This document shows, one piece after another, positions 54,301 to 62,809 of a stretch of DNA of 64,000 nucleotides. Below the pieces are notes generated by a model that was not told the origin of the DNA, made no database searches, and saw nothing but the letters and a program-made list of their open reading frames with translations. Within the stretch, counting starts at the first letter, position 1. Each line of letters starts with the position of its first letter. This DNA is from Apoda limacodes (taxonomy: Eukaryota; Arthropoda; Insecta; Lepidoptera; Limacodidae), in the NCBI GenBank assembly GCA_946406115.1, contig OX291558.1:15740205-15804204 (forward strand). Direction: 5' to 3'. A program made the position numbers and the translations under genes.

Positions 54301-56650
54301 CGGAGCTTAGTAGAGGTCGCATTCTTTTGCTAATCCCTGATCGATTTCGAAGAAAATGTAGATAGTATAAATAAAGACCATGGTCACGCAGTTCTCCATG
54401 TTTCGACCGCGTGGATTGTTAAACCCTTACAACTTTCTGAGTATTGGACTTACGAATTTGCGGCTTTCATTGTTAGTGTTTTACAAACTCCTTCGTAATT
54501 TTCTGCTACGACACTGTGTCAAAAAGATTCACTAAAAAGGAAAAATATATACTTATAAAAATCTGATCTGAACTACAGTTTGAAGTTGGTGTATGTAGAC
54601 GAATTGCTTTTTTTCTCGAAAGTATGGCTATACTTGTAACAAAATTTTATACAATCATCAAGATAAAAGGCGTGTTTCACCAGTTCCAAATTAACAGTTC
54701 TTAATCCACTAAATCAATATGGAACCACATCAGGAGCATACTCTTTCGAATAAATAAAAAATTTTTGAAATTGGTTCACAATTGATGGTCATCTATCCTT
54801 TTCTAATTTTTTTTTTTGTTTCTTGTGTCGATTTGTGTATCGGTTTTTTATGATAACACGTAAAAACTATATATCCTATTAATATGAAACTAATAAAAAA
54901 CGTAGGGTATGGGGTTTTTTTACTTGCCTTATTTTTTAAACTTCAAATCTAGATAACTTTGATTTTGGCTCAAAATATGAAAAAGCCGAAAGGCACAATT
55001 AGAAGAAAACAGAGAGATTGAACTATAATTATATCTTGTGGTTTTTCTTATTTGAGCCTCAATCATAGTCCAGAATTTAAGTTTACAAAATATGTAAGAC
55101 AAGTAAGAAGTAAGTGTTTCGGTACTAATTTTGATTGTGGGTGCGTGTAAGGAAACGAAATTAATTCACTTTTCGAAAGATATCGATAGTCAGATTGAGA
55201 AAAGGAGAGAGAATCATGGGCCGGACATGAGTTATCAATATTTACGGGAATTGACATCAGCCAGGCTACTGCTGCTGGTAAGGTTTAAATAGCTGCTGTA
55301 AGTCCGTCAAAAAAGTTTAATACCGTCCGTATGAATTGTATAATAGATGTTTTAAAAAGTGCTTAAATAAATATTTCCCTTTCTTAAATACCTAAACGAT
55401 TTCAATGACTTGTTATTTATGTTATGAGTATCTGAAAGAACGAGCTTTGCTGGTTTTTTTTAACAACGCCATCTATTGTCAGGTAGCTTTAGTGTTGCTT
55501 AACAACGCTATCTATTGTCAAGTGGTAAAAATAATAAGGTCGAAGTAGTAATCTACTCGCCAATAGATGTCAGGAAGAGTAATATTTTTCAGTTTATCAT
55601 TGCCTGAAAACACGGATAAAACGACGTTTCCTAAAAATGAAACCTAGCTAGATCGATTTATCGCCCCCAAAATCCCCCAGCATGCTAAATATCATGAAAA
55701 TCGTTGGAGCCGTTTCCGAGATTCAGGTTATATATATACATAAATACAAGAATTGCTCGTTTAAAGGTATTAAGATAATGTTAAATACCTAGTTTATCTG
55801 CTCATCAAATTCTGAACAGGCACCTAATTTGGCACGCATCTCGTAAAGCCGAAAGCAGCGGTTCATTACCAAATTGCTAACGACATCTCTTCCGACACTA
55901 ATGGTAGGTTATATGCAAATCCGTGGGAAAACCTTTCATTTGATTGGCAATTATAGCACATTTTTAGTTTTTCAATGAAAGTGATCAGTGATCAAGAACC
56001 GTCGGTAGTGGTTTTGGTAGTGCTCGAAATAAGTGGTAAAGAAAAAGCTCCGAAAACCCTGTAACAGCATTTTTTTATTTTTTAATGTTAGTGGAGTTAC
56101 TATACATTATAAAACCACAAACCCCCGCGACCCTTATCTGCATAGTTACATTGTTAAATTACTTGTTCCAATTTTTCGTTATTTTCATCTGAAGAAAACT
56201 TTTTTTCTTACTATATTGAAATTGAAAGTAAACACAGTAAGCAAGAAGTGTACAGTGATGTAATAAAAATAAAATACATTTGAAATATTTTATAAGTGAA
56301 AAAAAACCGAAATCTTATAACCACTTAAATGAAATGTCGAAAACAGCGGGACTGCAGCCTTAAGGAGTAAAAGCAAAATGCAGTTACAGGTTTTTCGGCA
56401 AAAAAATGCTGAACTAATTGATAACTAATTTTAAATGCATATGTCCTGATTTTTTTTTATTATATTGTTATAAGTTCAATTGTAAGTACAAAAAAGTTAC
56501 CTGTTTGGGATAATGATTTCTCGCGTTCAAGGTTTTCTGTGGTTCAAGCAAGTAATCTAAATTGACATCTTCTTCGGCAGAATGTACTATAATGACCAGG
56601 GCAGCCAGCGTGCTTAACATGGGCATGATATATCTCCAGTTAATACCCAT
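36833..56650 (-). CDS. Predicted secreted-ectodomain, EF-hand, single-pass membrane protein
   Basis: Five exons: 56501-56650, 41679-42395, 39136-40279, 37400-37963, 36833-37323. All GT-AG; phases 0, 0, 1, 1 agree and the total is 3066 nt including stop, 1021 residues. Order: signal peptide (1 to ~25), basic clusters with furin-like RPGRKRKRR and RPRRRKRP, a long Ser/Thr/Asn-rich acidic region, leucine motif SLSEILQQHNLSLADLL (309-325), its relative RLSKILMERNMTLDEL (674-689), EF-hand loop DVDGDGLIVLED (867-878), transmembrane segment (~925-947) followed by KWRYQKR, and a ~75-residue tail ending DSPDYAWDDLRKPFQ. Expected topology: type I, ectodomain outside. I do not recognise the family and assign no function. 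Intron 1 is 14.1 kb and repeat-laden. A TATATA on the minus strand ~45 bp before the ATG could be a TATA box but the region is AT-rich. Confidence 0.82.
37400..37963 (-). CDS. EF-hand membrane protein exon 4
   Basis: Acceptor ttttacag|CAAGCA, donor AAAAG|gtgaat; phase 1 at both ends. Opens with the second leucine motif (RLSKILMERNMTLDELVEHR), followed by LADIFHNAS and Asn/Thr-rich sequence with several N-x-S/T sites, consistent with an extracellular region. Confidence 0.83.
38050..39110. other. Intron 3 of the EF-hand gene, AT-rich
   Basis: Non-coding between exons 3 and 4. 38252-38592 begins TTAACCCTTAAT and ends ATTAAGGG-TTAA-like, a weak hint of a small TTAA-flanked element, but the terminal repeat is too short to call. 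Confidence 0.35.
39136..40279 (-). CDS. EF-hand membrane protein exon 3 (largest)
   Basis: Acceptor tttccag|AATGGT, donor CCCAAG|gtaatt; phase 0 in, phase 1 out, 381 codons plus one base. Starts NGPIDPMALKEILKK, directly before the first leucine motif. The remainder is Ser/Thr/Asn/Asp-rich with three basic clusters (RRRLRMK, GIRRRN, RLKRKRMKKK) and repeated LTTLE-type phrases (RLTTLEYSAS, DLLTTLEDFM). Antisense frames over this exon are shadows. Confidence 0.83.
40380..41196. other. Intron 2, with decayed lepidopteran repeat
   Basis: About 40795-41015 resembles the common repeat ending 'gggcgaagcc..': 'gcgtccaagctaaaatttag', 'aaaaatcccacgctggtaac' and 'gaatttagctagggcgaagc'. A related copy is at 63565-63821. 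TA runs are frequent. No exon seen. Confidence 0.5.
41197..41354. mobile_element. 158 bp element with perfect 18-bp terminal inverted repeats
   Basis: 'gatttatcccaaaatgcc' (41197-41214) and its exact complement (41337-41354) bracket a (TA)n tract (41215-41260) and ~75 bp of other sequence. A second TA run (41359-41379) follows. MITE-like by structure; no flanking duplication is clear because of the TA runs. Lies in intron 2 of the EF-hand gene. Confidence 0.75.
41679..42395 (-). CDS. EF-hand membrane protein exon 2
   Basis: Acceptor atttttag-like tttag|CCATGG, donor GTCAAG|gtacgc; phase 0 at both ends, 239 codons. Starts PWTTMDAESLVKQ. Two RP-x-RRKRP-type clusters (RRPGRKRKRRPLQTP; NYRPRRRKRPVNTP) suggest a small internal duplication or proprotein-convertase sites, followed by an acidic Ser/Asp/Asn-rich region. 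Confidence 0.85.
42878..43080. other. GC-richer patch in intron 1, unclassified
   Basis: 'gtaggccgtgacccaacagtg' resembles a decayed RTE-type 3' tail. A 64-codon minus-strand frame covers the patch but has no family features or splice context, so I do not call an exon. Confidence 0.35.
43100..45725. repeat. Degenerate tandem array rich in GGCGGCCAT / GCCATNTT
   Basis: At least five to six diverged units repeat in the same order: 'gcaaaatttcagyyggatcgg', 'gaccgccattttgaatccgcc', 'caccaggcagttgctc', 'gtatggcggccatgttgtt', 'cccatacatcattttcaccc', 'ggagactccttctgggagaa', 'actatggcggccatcttgaa'. The 'gcaaaatttcag' anchor occurs at about 43291, 43687, 44335, 44737, 45223 and 45613, and 'ggcggccatctt' at 43612, 44260, 44662, 45149 and 45538; spacings are ~400, 650, 400, 485 and 390 bp, so some units carry deletions. 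No open frame persists. Lies in intron 1 of the EF-hand gene. Confidence 0.85.
45726..46977. repeat. Composite of interspersed repeats
   Basis: Two related blocks share 'ctatcctatcttttaagttg' (46343 and 46858) and 'aaataacagaga/atag'. 'taacatagcaccatctat' (about 46630) and 'taacatagcgccatctattg' (about 46757) form a ~125 bp direct repeat with 'ggagctaayagataat'. A further block, 'aaaatcggttcagtagttta', is a common lepidopteran repeat phrase. TA run at 46268-46290. No gene seen. Confidence 0.55.
46978..47263 (+). repeat. Interspersed repeat family H
   Basis: Contains 'gcgataaatcgatcgagcta', 'aaggcaatgataaactaaaa', 'atgactcttcctgaaatcta', 'agacaatagatggcgttgta' and ends 'gagcgaagttcggtcctcca'. 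The left end with 'gacgagcaat' is missing or diverged. Confidence 0.7.
47480..47570. repeat. 91-nt hairpin, ~27-bp stem
   Basis: The inner 18 bp are perfect (47489-47506 'ttctttttatgctttgaa' with 47544-47561). Two mismatches then separate a further ~7 pairs (47480-47486 with 47564-47570). The loop is 37 nt. Size and shape are in the pre-miRNA range, but a small MITE would look the same. No flanking gene evidence. Confidence 0.65.
48290..48333. repeat. (TA)n microsatellite
   Basis: About 44 bases of alternating AT. Other TA runs of similar length are at 13648-13695, 14360-14394 and 41215-41260. Confidence 0.9.
48503..48640 (-). mobile_element. Metulj-like SINE, partial
   Basis: 'tggataccagacaacgaatg' to 'gtgcaggaattgcacccact' on the plus strand: the complement of the SINE body plus the B-box region, without the tRNA head or tail end. 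A second copy in the same orientation follows at 49191-49439. Confidence 0.7.
48676..48790 (-). repeat. Partial 'GGTTCCGTACCC' repeat
   Basis: 'aaaaatcggtcaagtgcgag', 'tcgaactcgtgcaccgtc' and 'agcaccctttgggtatgaaa': both ends present, with most of the interior deleted. Confidence 0.65.
49191..49439 (-). mobile_element. Metulj-like SINE, near full length
   Basis: The complement carries the tail 'tatccataacacaagctttg' and 'cagagggcgctgtgtgtaat', the body and a B box complementary to 'gaatcgaac' (about 49389). The tRNA-like head is diverged ('cagtcggccacactaccaac'). Confidence 0.75.
49440..50605. other. Intron 1 sequence, no feature recognised
   Basis: AT-rich with short unrelated open frames. 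50410-50470 is a small GC-rich patch without coding features. Confidence 0.4.
50606..51502. mobile_element. piggyBac-like non-autonomous element, TTAA-flanked
   Basis: Flanked by TTAA on both sides (50606-50609 and 51499-51502). Terminal inverted repeats of 14 bp with one mismatch: CCTTTAACTGGTGA (50610) and the complement of 'tcaccagtcaaagg' (51485-51498). A subterminal block 'aagcggtctcacagg' (50625) faces 'cctctcagaccgctc' (51441), and the right end has a second 'gtcaccagt' copy. TTAA target duplication and CCYT-type ends are the hallmarks of piggyBac. The 889-bp interior has only a 107-codon frame of no recognised similarity, so no transposase. Confidence 0.85.
52125..52316 (+). mobile_element. 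Decayed LINE-J-related 3' end
   Basis: 'aggaacttcttcccgcgaac' (RNFFPRTL), 'actacggagttcttcaagat', 'gtccataaactacagtgacc' and 'catcaggcggaccgtgtgct' match the end of the LINE-J ORF and its 3' UTR with many changes. An old copy in intron 1 of the EF-hand gene, or a related family. Confidence 0.75.
52900..53060 (+). repeat. Possible LINE 3' tail with (TCTA)n
   Basis: 'tggtatgcaataaagaatacg' followed by tctatctatctatctatct (53039-53057) looks like the microsatellite-type 3' end of a CR1-like or related LINE. No coding part is readable upstream. Confidence 0.4.
53061..54210. other. Very AT-rich intron stretch, no feature
   Basis: Low-complexity AT sequence from 53061 to 53280, then unremarkable AT-rich DNA. 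Small ORFs at 53364-53573 and 53784-53972 lack support. Confidence 0.4.
54211..54515. repeat. Element with ~70-80 bp inverted terminal arms
   Basis: 54211-54290 and 54450-54515 are imperfect inverted copies sharing 'gtcgtag.agaaa', 'attacgaagga' and 'cgcaaattcgta', with a ~12 bp insertion in the left arm. The ~305 bp total without ORF is foldback/MITE-like. The terminal motif does not let me name the superfamily. Confidence 0.7.
55441..55774 (-). repeat. Interspersed repeat family H, with 39-bp internal duplication
   Basis: From 'cgagctttgctggttttttt' to 'attgctcgtttaaaggtatt', the most complete copy. 'taacaacgc(c/t)atctattgtca' occurs twice (about 55464 and 55500). Contains 'cctagctagatcgatttatc' and 'gaaaatcgttggagccgttt'. 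Confidence 0.75.
56501..56650 (-). CDS. EF-hand membrane protein exon 1 (signal peptide)
   Basis: 50 codons, phase 0 end, donor AAACAG|gtaact. Reads MGINWRYIMPMLSTLAALVI then VHSAEED: a basic/aromatic n-region, a hydrophobic core and a likely cleavage after HSA at about residue 25. The frame joins exon 2 without a stop, which supports linkage across 14.1 kb, but an additional phase-0 exon between them cannot be excluded. Confidence 0.75.
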
Positions 56651-56699
56651 ATTATTTTGACAAAACAGACCTTAAAACGGACGTCCTTACTGTATATAG

Positions 56700-59652
56700 G
56701 TTCGTTAAATTTTTCACTTTTTTTTTATCTCCACCTCACTATAAAATATTGAAATTTATCCACAAGAACGATTTATTAAGTGAGAAAGAAAGTCGTAAAA
56801 AGTCAAGTGACAGATTTCAAGACGTGAAGAAGGGAAGAAAATTAACTTCGGTAGTGTTCGCTATAACTCTCGATTCGAATGCTTTAATTCGTTCAATTTT
56901 ATTTCCACATTATCTTTTTGTAAACAAAACGATATAGGCACAGTTATAATTAGACCGTAATAAAATTTAATGCGCGCGTAAATTTCCCCGCGTGATTTTT
57001 TTTTTTTAAATGTGAAAGTGACGTGGTTGCACACGTTAGCGCATAGCGGATCAACGCGTTCGAGTGGCCAGTGTTATGAGACGCGCAGCAATCTGTGTTT
57101 CCATAAATTTCCTTTTTTTATTTTATGACCCTAGCTTTGTTAAGTAGTACAAATAAGTTGTAATTTATATAGTTATAGTCCAAACCGCGGGCGTCAAAAA
57201 ATCTGTAAATTTCTGGGAGGATGAAATTTTCAGAAACGCTATAGTTCATCGGGACATTTTTTTTATTAAATTACTACAGGAAAGGAGAAAAATAAATACA
57301 TAATTATTGTGAAAAGTAACTTTTTATTTTAAGCAAACTGGCCGACTAGGACTGAGACAAATTTTAGCGGCAGCCATGGTCCGTTACATTCTCGTTTCTT
57401 TCTAATACACAGTAGGAAGCTAAACTTTACAGATCTTAATTTATATAATTATAATATTCATCAAGAGTAACTGATGCAATATTAAAGATCCTCAAACTTA
57501 CCTTAATAAACAAATAATTAGTCTATTTATAGCATTGTTTTTCTAGGTTAATTAAGCCGTTTGACGAATTGGTTACTAATCATAAGCAAACTCCTCATAT
57601 ATGTTTTAACTTTAAAGTTCAAAAATCATTAATAGAAAGTAATTTGTATCCAAATATAAATAAAATAAAAATACTTATATGCCTTCTAAAATAATTCTGA
57701 TAATCAAGAGTAACTTAACGTGTCGTTATTTGCTCTATTTTGTTTATAAGAAACACTAGGGACTAGGTACAAATAACATTTACTCATCTAAGCATTTTTT
57801 TATTAATTGATTTCATATTTTTAATTGCATTTTCCAACGGCTCCGCCCGCGCTTATTTGAACACTGGCTTATTTGGTTTATGTGTGTTTGAAGTTACGAG
57901 TTTTTTTTTATAAAATTGTGTGAATTGTGATACAAAATTCCCAAAATAAAAACAATTAAACAACAAAGTATGTCCCAGCTTTTAGATGTTAATATTGTAG
58001 CATATTGCGACATTTAAGCTAAACTTTGTACCGGTACTTTTACGTTTATGTAGATAGAAGCTAGCTACTATATTATAATAAATCAGATGTTCACAAAATT
58101 CGAAACAAGAACTCCTAACTAACACTAACTTAGAAATCAATATTTTTAGTCTAATAGCAATAATAGCATCTTAAATCTACAATGTTTATAGACTAATTAT
58201 AATTAAATACATTTTTGTAATTTAATTATTAAAACAATTAAACGTTTATTTCACGTCCTGTAAAATTGTGATTTTATCAGATAGGGGAATTAGTACATCG
58301 CCGTCGTTATAATATTGTTCTGAGTCGAGCTATAATTTTAATCAGGAGATTAAATCAGTGAAGCACGATTCCTTACATTACAGAATATGCATATTGCATA
58401 AGATTGATTTCTACTCATTTATCTCGCTCGACAGTGTGAACAGAGTTTAGAAAATGTAGAATCGTCAAAACAACATTTAGACCAAATAAAACTTTTTAGG
58501 TTGATACCAGATTTAGACCTTGTCAATTTAGAACTGTCCCTCAATTTTCAGCGTGAAGAGGTAACAGACAGATTTACTTTCGCAATTATAATATTTATTA
58601 TTATATTATATTCATGGATAGTATGGATAGTTTTAAGTATATGTATGTACATATGATTGTGCAAAAATATAATTATGATGGCGCTAATGCCACTAGTACT
58701 ATTAAATATCGGAATACTCTTAAATATCTGAATTCCTTTACTTATTGACGATATTTGACGCTTCACATGGTACGCCCCTTATGCTACATAAAAAAATAAA
58801 TAATAATAATTGACATGTTTGACTTGGTTTTTAGTAGCTTACTAACTTATTTTTATTACCTAATAAGTGTTTCCGTACATATTGTATACTCTTTAGCTAA
58901 TTATCAAAGTATTGTATTATTACTTTAAATAGATCTTTTGTACATATTGTATACTCTTTAGCTAATTATCAAAGTATTGTATTATTACTTTAAATAGATC
59001 TTTTGCCAGCTCTTTTTGGCAGAAATTAACATTGTTTACATTGTATTGACGATTCAAAAGTGTTCGCAGAAACCAATTAAAAAAATATTGTTTGATTTGA
59101 TTTGATTTAAACTATGGTTTTATAAAGTAGGGTCTGCTTATTTCCATCTCTTCTTGCCAATTGAATTTAAATTTACAATTCAATCAAATAATAAGACGTA
59201 CTTATTAAATATCTATTACTTATTGTGCACTAAAAATTATATAATTTTATAAGGTAATATTTAAGGCGTGTCTATAAATGCGATGTGTTAAATATGTTCT
59301 TTACAAAGTTTAGGGAACCAATGTCATGACAGGATCATACGTTTTAGGTAAAATGTAATTAACATGTTTTAAATATAAAACCGAAAATTGATAACAAAAG
59401 AGATAACACATCAAGTTTAATTTAAATTTCGGACTGGCACAACAAAAAGAAAATGCGCCATTGATTAATTAAAAAAGTAAAAAAAGAAAACGACCTTTTT
59501 TCGACAAAAGCGAATTGGTGGCAAAATTACCTAAACTATTTTTATTTGTCAATACAGTTGTCAATATAATGAGTTTTTTAAATAAACATTTACGTTATCA
59601 TGTTATTGTTTTAATATAAACGCATCTTTGAGAAAAGCACTATACAAGCCTT
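56700..59652. other. Intergenic stretch upstream of the EF-hand gene
   Basis: No exon recognised on either strand. A decayed 'gaggtaacagacagatttac' repeat tail lies near 58559-58600, and an exact 65-bp duplication at 58875-59004. Confidence 0.45.
58875..59004. repeat. Exact 65-bp tandem duplication
   Basis: 58875-58939 and 58940-59004 are identical; each runs from 'gtacatattgtatactcttt' to 'taaatagatctttt'. The absence of any difference implies a very recent event, or an assembly or cloning artefact. Confidence 0.9.
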
Positions 59653-59722
59653 GGCCACAAATGAGCATAACCGGACTCTGTTGCATACTAACGAGCTCCC
59701 GGTTATGCTGCATTTGCGGGCC
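59653..59722. repeat. 70-nt hairpin with GC-rich stem
   Basis: 'agcataaccgg' (59664-59674) pairs perfectly with 'ccggttatgct' (59699-59709). The stem extends outward through 'caaatg'/'catttg' and 'ggcc'/'ggcc' with small bulges. 24-nt loop. Much more GC-rich than its surroundings. Confidence 0.7.
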
Positions 59723-59899
59723 GCGGCAGTAATCTTACTATATTTATTACGAATTTGCGACGTATCTATTACTTTTAATTTCCCTTAAATCTCCATGATC
59801 AAGATGGTGGCTCTTATGTGAAACGGAATGCGTTCACGCGATGCACCGCCTCCGCCGAGGAATGTAGCCAGCGAACAGCAATATTGTAGTGTCGCAAAA

Positions 59900-60105
59900 T
59901 ATATACATCTTAGAGAAAAAATACTTACCTTTTTTCTCAATTTTCATAAAAAACGTGTATGGCGACAGTTCACAAAAGAAATCTTTCTATAAAATTTCAT
60001 TAGAATTTATGCAAAGACAAAGGAATTACAAGGCTTTGACATACGGACGGACAGATTGAACTTCAAGGGTTTCTTTTTATGCCATTTGGCTACGGAACCC
60101 TAAAA
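59900..60105 (-). repeat. Decayed 'GGTTCCGTACCC' repeat
   Basis: 'acatacggacggacagattg' and 'ggctacggaaccctaaaaag' mark one end; the upstream part is diverged. Confidence 0.55.
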
Positions 60106-60219
60106 AGCAGTCTACAAAAGCACGTTAAATCGGCTTGTCTGTCCTGGTTGTTTGGTTATGTCCATTACCACCGTTATGGGTTGTTTGGGAACTCTGACAG
60201 TATAGTCAGTCATCTAATA

Positions 60220-60312
60220 GGTTGGACCAGCGCGATGGACTGTGGCCTAACTCTGCCTTTTCTAAGGATAGGCCTGTGACCCACCAGCAGGGACTTAAAA
60301 TGGCTGATGAGG
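60220..60312 (+). repeat. RTE-type LINE 3' tail remnant
   Basis: 'ctgtggcctaactctgcctt', 'ataggcctgtgacccaccag' and 'cagggacttaaaatggctgatga' match the 3' tail format of lepidopteran RTE elements (…TGACCCAGCAGTGGG…GGCTGATGATG). Confidence 0.55.
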
Positions 60313-60701
60313 TAAAAATTCTATAGGATTTAATACTTGCGTCTGTTGCGTCTGATGTAAGTTCACCACATACTTTCAAATGCTCATTTTGTGTTCTACC
60401 AACACAACCTACTGGTTATTTCTTAATCTACGACAACTTCCTTATATTTCAACCGCAGTTCTTTGTAGCTTGTGGTTATTTCCTCATAGTCGCACCCGCC
60501 TAATGAATTCTGGCATTTCTGGCGTACCGTTAAATCTTCCGCGTCATCGTGACAAACTCGACAATTTCAATTTTCACGCATACTTGCACCGCCACTGCCG
60601 CCAGGCCGTTCTCAATCTGTTTCTATTCATATTTCGCTAAATTGCTTGTTATATAATCAATTTGTTATTGTGATCACGACATTAACCAAAACGTGTAAGT
60701 A

Positions 60702-61413
60702 CAGTGAACCCCCGGTAATCTGACAAACGTTTTGTACAGCCGTGTCGGACTATACAATTTGTCGGATTATAGAGTATTGCCTAAGACCACCCACCCAAAA
60801 TTACAGATCAAAATGATAAGATTATATCTGAACTACAAATCATACAACATATATTTGTCGAATTTAGTACATTAAACAACACAATAGATAGCTTACGTTC
60901 TATTATAAAATTAACGTCATTAATGCTATAGAACTTGCATAAAATAATAAATAAATAATTATTTTTTTCATATTTTTAAACTTTAGGAAATAATTGTGTA
61001 CAAACAAATGTACATACTAAAATAATCAAAAACTATGAATAAAAATCATAAAATGAACCAATCGATTTCTGCTTTCGCTTCTGGGCCTGTGACGACGTTA
61101 CTAGTAGTAGTAGACGAGGTATACATAATACACAATGAATAAATAGTAAACAATAAACGCACACTAGGCCGCTCTGCTATCACATGTAGTCAAATATAAA
61201 CTGAGCAATCAGAATCAAAGCAATCGTCGAGCATAATACATTACTTTAAATATATATTGTCATACAATACAACATAGTGGTAGCGCGTACGAGTTGCAAC
61301 CTGGTCAATCATACATTAGTGAAAATTTGCCGAAATAATGTTTGTGTTCTTTACATTCAACAGTGACAGGCATGTCGGATTACAGCGGGCGCCGGATTAG
61401 ACAGGGGCCGAAA
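60702..61413. mobile_element. Truncated pogo/Tigger-like element
   Basis: Left end CAGTGAACCCCCGGTAATCT preceded by TA, followed by 'gtgtcggactatacaatttg' and 'gtcggattatagag'. Near the right, 'catgtcggattacagcgggc' and 'gccggattagacagggg' are typical subterminal phrases of this group, but the expected complementary CACTG end is not found. No transposase frame. Compare the intact small relative at 29372-29643. Confidence 0.55.
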
Positions 61414-62659
61414 TACTTTTGTATCAGGTTAAAGTTCTGGCCCACAAAGTTAGCTGGTCAGTTATAAACAATGCGATATTTCAATTCTTTTTAAATAAAA
61501 ACTAAATAGTACCACTGTGTATTAAGGGTAGTAAGGAGAAAATTAATAACAAGAGGCTATTTAGAAGCCTCAGCCAAAGGCTTTAATGACTCGAGTTTGT
61601 AATTTCGTCAATAGGTTAATTTTCAATACAAAAAATCAGACTATAGTCATTAAATAACAAACACATTATTTTTTTATTTTTTTTTAACTTGTGTATTATA
61701 CCCGACATTAACCACAATTCTGACCTTTGCTTAATTGATATTCAAATTACTGCAGATGCTGTGCTATACCAATTACGCATTATTCGCAATTTTTTCAATT
61801 ATTGACGTATGTCCAGAAATATTTAATATTATCACGAATACCATTTTCACCTGAGTATATTTTTATTAGCATTTATGTGATTATTTTTTAAAAATCTGCC
61901 TAAATGTAACAAAGCTTTTATAGTCAGATATATTTTTGTACTTTTTTTATTTTACCCATGATTTATTTTTATTCTTAAAAATATGAATAATTACTGATAA
62001 CTGGGAGGATTTATCGATTTTTTGCGGAATGTTTTTTTTCTGACAGTGTTTAATTTTTTATAAAATTCAGAAACTGCACTTTCTGCATTTTCATGTAACA
62101 AAAGATCATCCCAGTTAATATAAGATAGATCGGTATTGATTAACGAGCAGTCGTGATTATATTGTCTTTGGAGTAGTCCGCTTTTAAGTTGTTAAATTGA
62201 GTTCTAGGTTTGATAGTGATTGGTAAAATATTGCAAGTCATAGTAAGAAGTGAGCGAAAGGGAGGGTGGTTATCGTCTATCGCAGATAAACCTGACGGAG
62301 CTAGTGAACAAACTATCATTTCTGTCAGTAATAAATAAATCTAATATTCTATTTTTAACATTTCTACATAAGTTAATTTGAAAACAATTAAGCAATGGCA
62401 TAAAATTTATTAAACACTTATTGGATTGACAATAACTACTACGAATAATAGGTTCTTAGCATGTCGCATGGTCAAGCCAATCTAATGCAGGCAAATAAAA
62501 TTATAATCACCAACAACGACAAAGTTTTTTACCTCATGAGATTGTAGTAAAAAAGCCATATACTCAAAATGTGTTAAGTAGACGTCGAAATTTTAATTTG
62601 GCGGGTATATACTGCATAAACTATGCATTAACTATGCAACAGTAATTATAAAATCTTAA
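61414..62659. other. Intergenic / 3' flank, no feature recognised
   Basis: AT-rich. 'tttatt' at about 62408 would be a minus-strand AATAAA about 250 bp past the stop of the exon at 62660 and could be its poly(A) signal. Confidence 0.4.
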
Positions 62660-62809
62660 CTAAATAAGTACGTGATCTCTGTACTCGTGGTATGGCATGG
62701 AGTTCCTGCCGAACTGCCACCAGTACGCCACCACCGTCTCGCCTGCCACTACTAGTACGATCCCTATCACACCTAAATATACGGTAACTTGCGTCAATAA
62801 ACTCGTTAT
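62660..62809 (-). CDS. Last coding exon of an unidentified membrane protein gene
   Basis: A strong acceptor (tatttcag|ATAACG) is followed by 49 open codons and TAG. It reads ITSLLTQVTVYLGVIGIVLV, VAGETVVAYWWQFG, then a short polar tail RNSMPYHEYRDHVLI. There is one hydrophobic segment of ~24 residues with an intramembrane Glu, followed by the C-terminus. The exon is clearly GC-richer than its surroundings with G/C-ending codons, which supports real coding. Too short to show up as a long ORF. The upstream exons must lie at higher coordinates, probably beyond the window; none is recognised in 62810-64000. I cannot name the gene. Confidence 0.65.
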   Translation of the reverse strand: MTSLLTQVTVYLGVIGIVLVVAGETVVAYWWQFGRNSMPYHEYRDHVLI

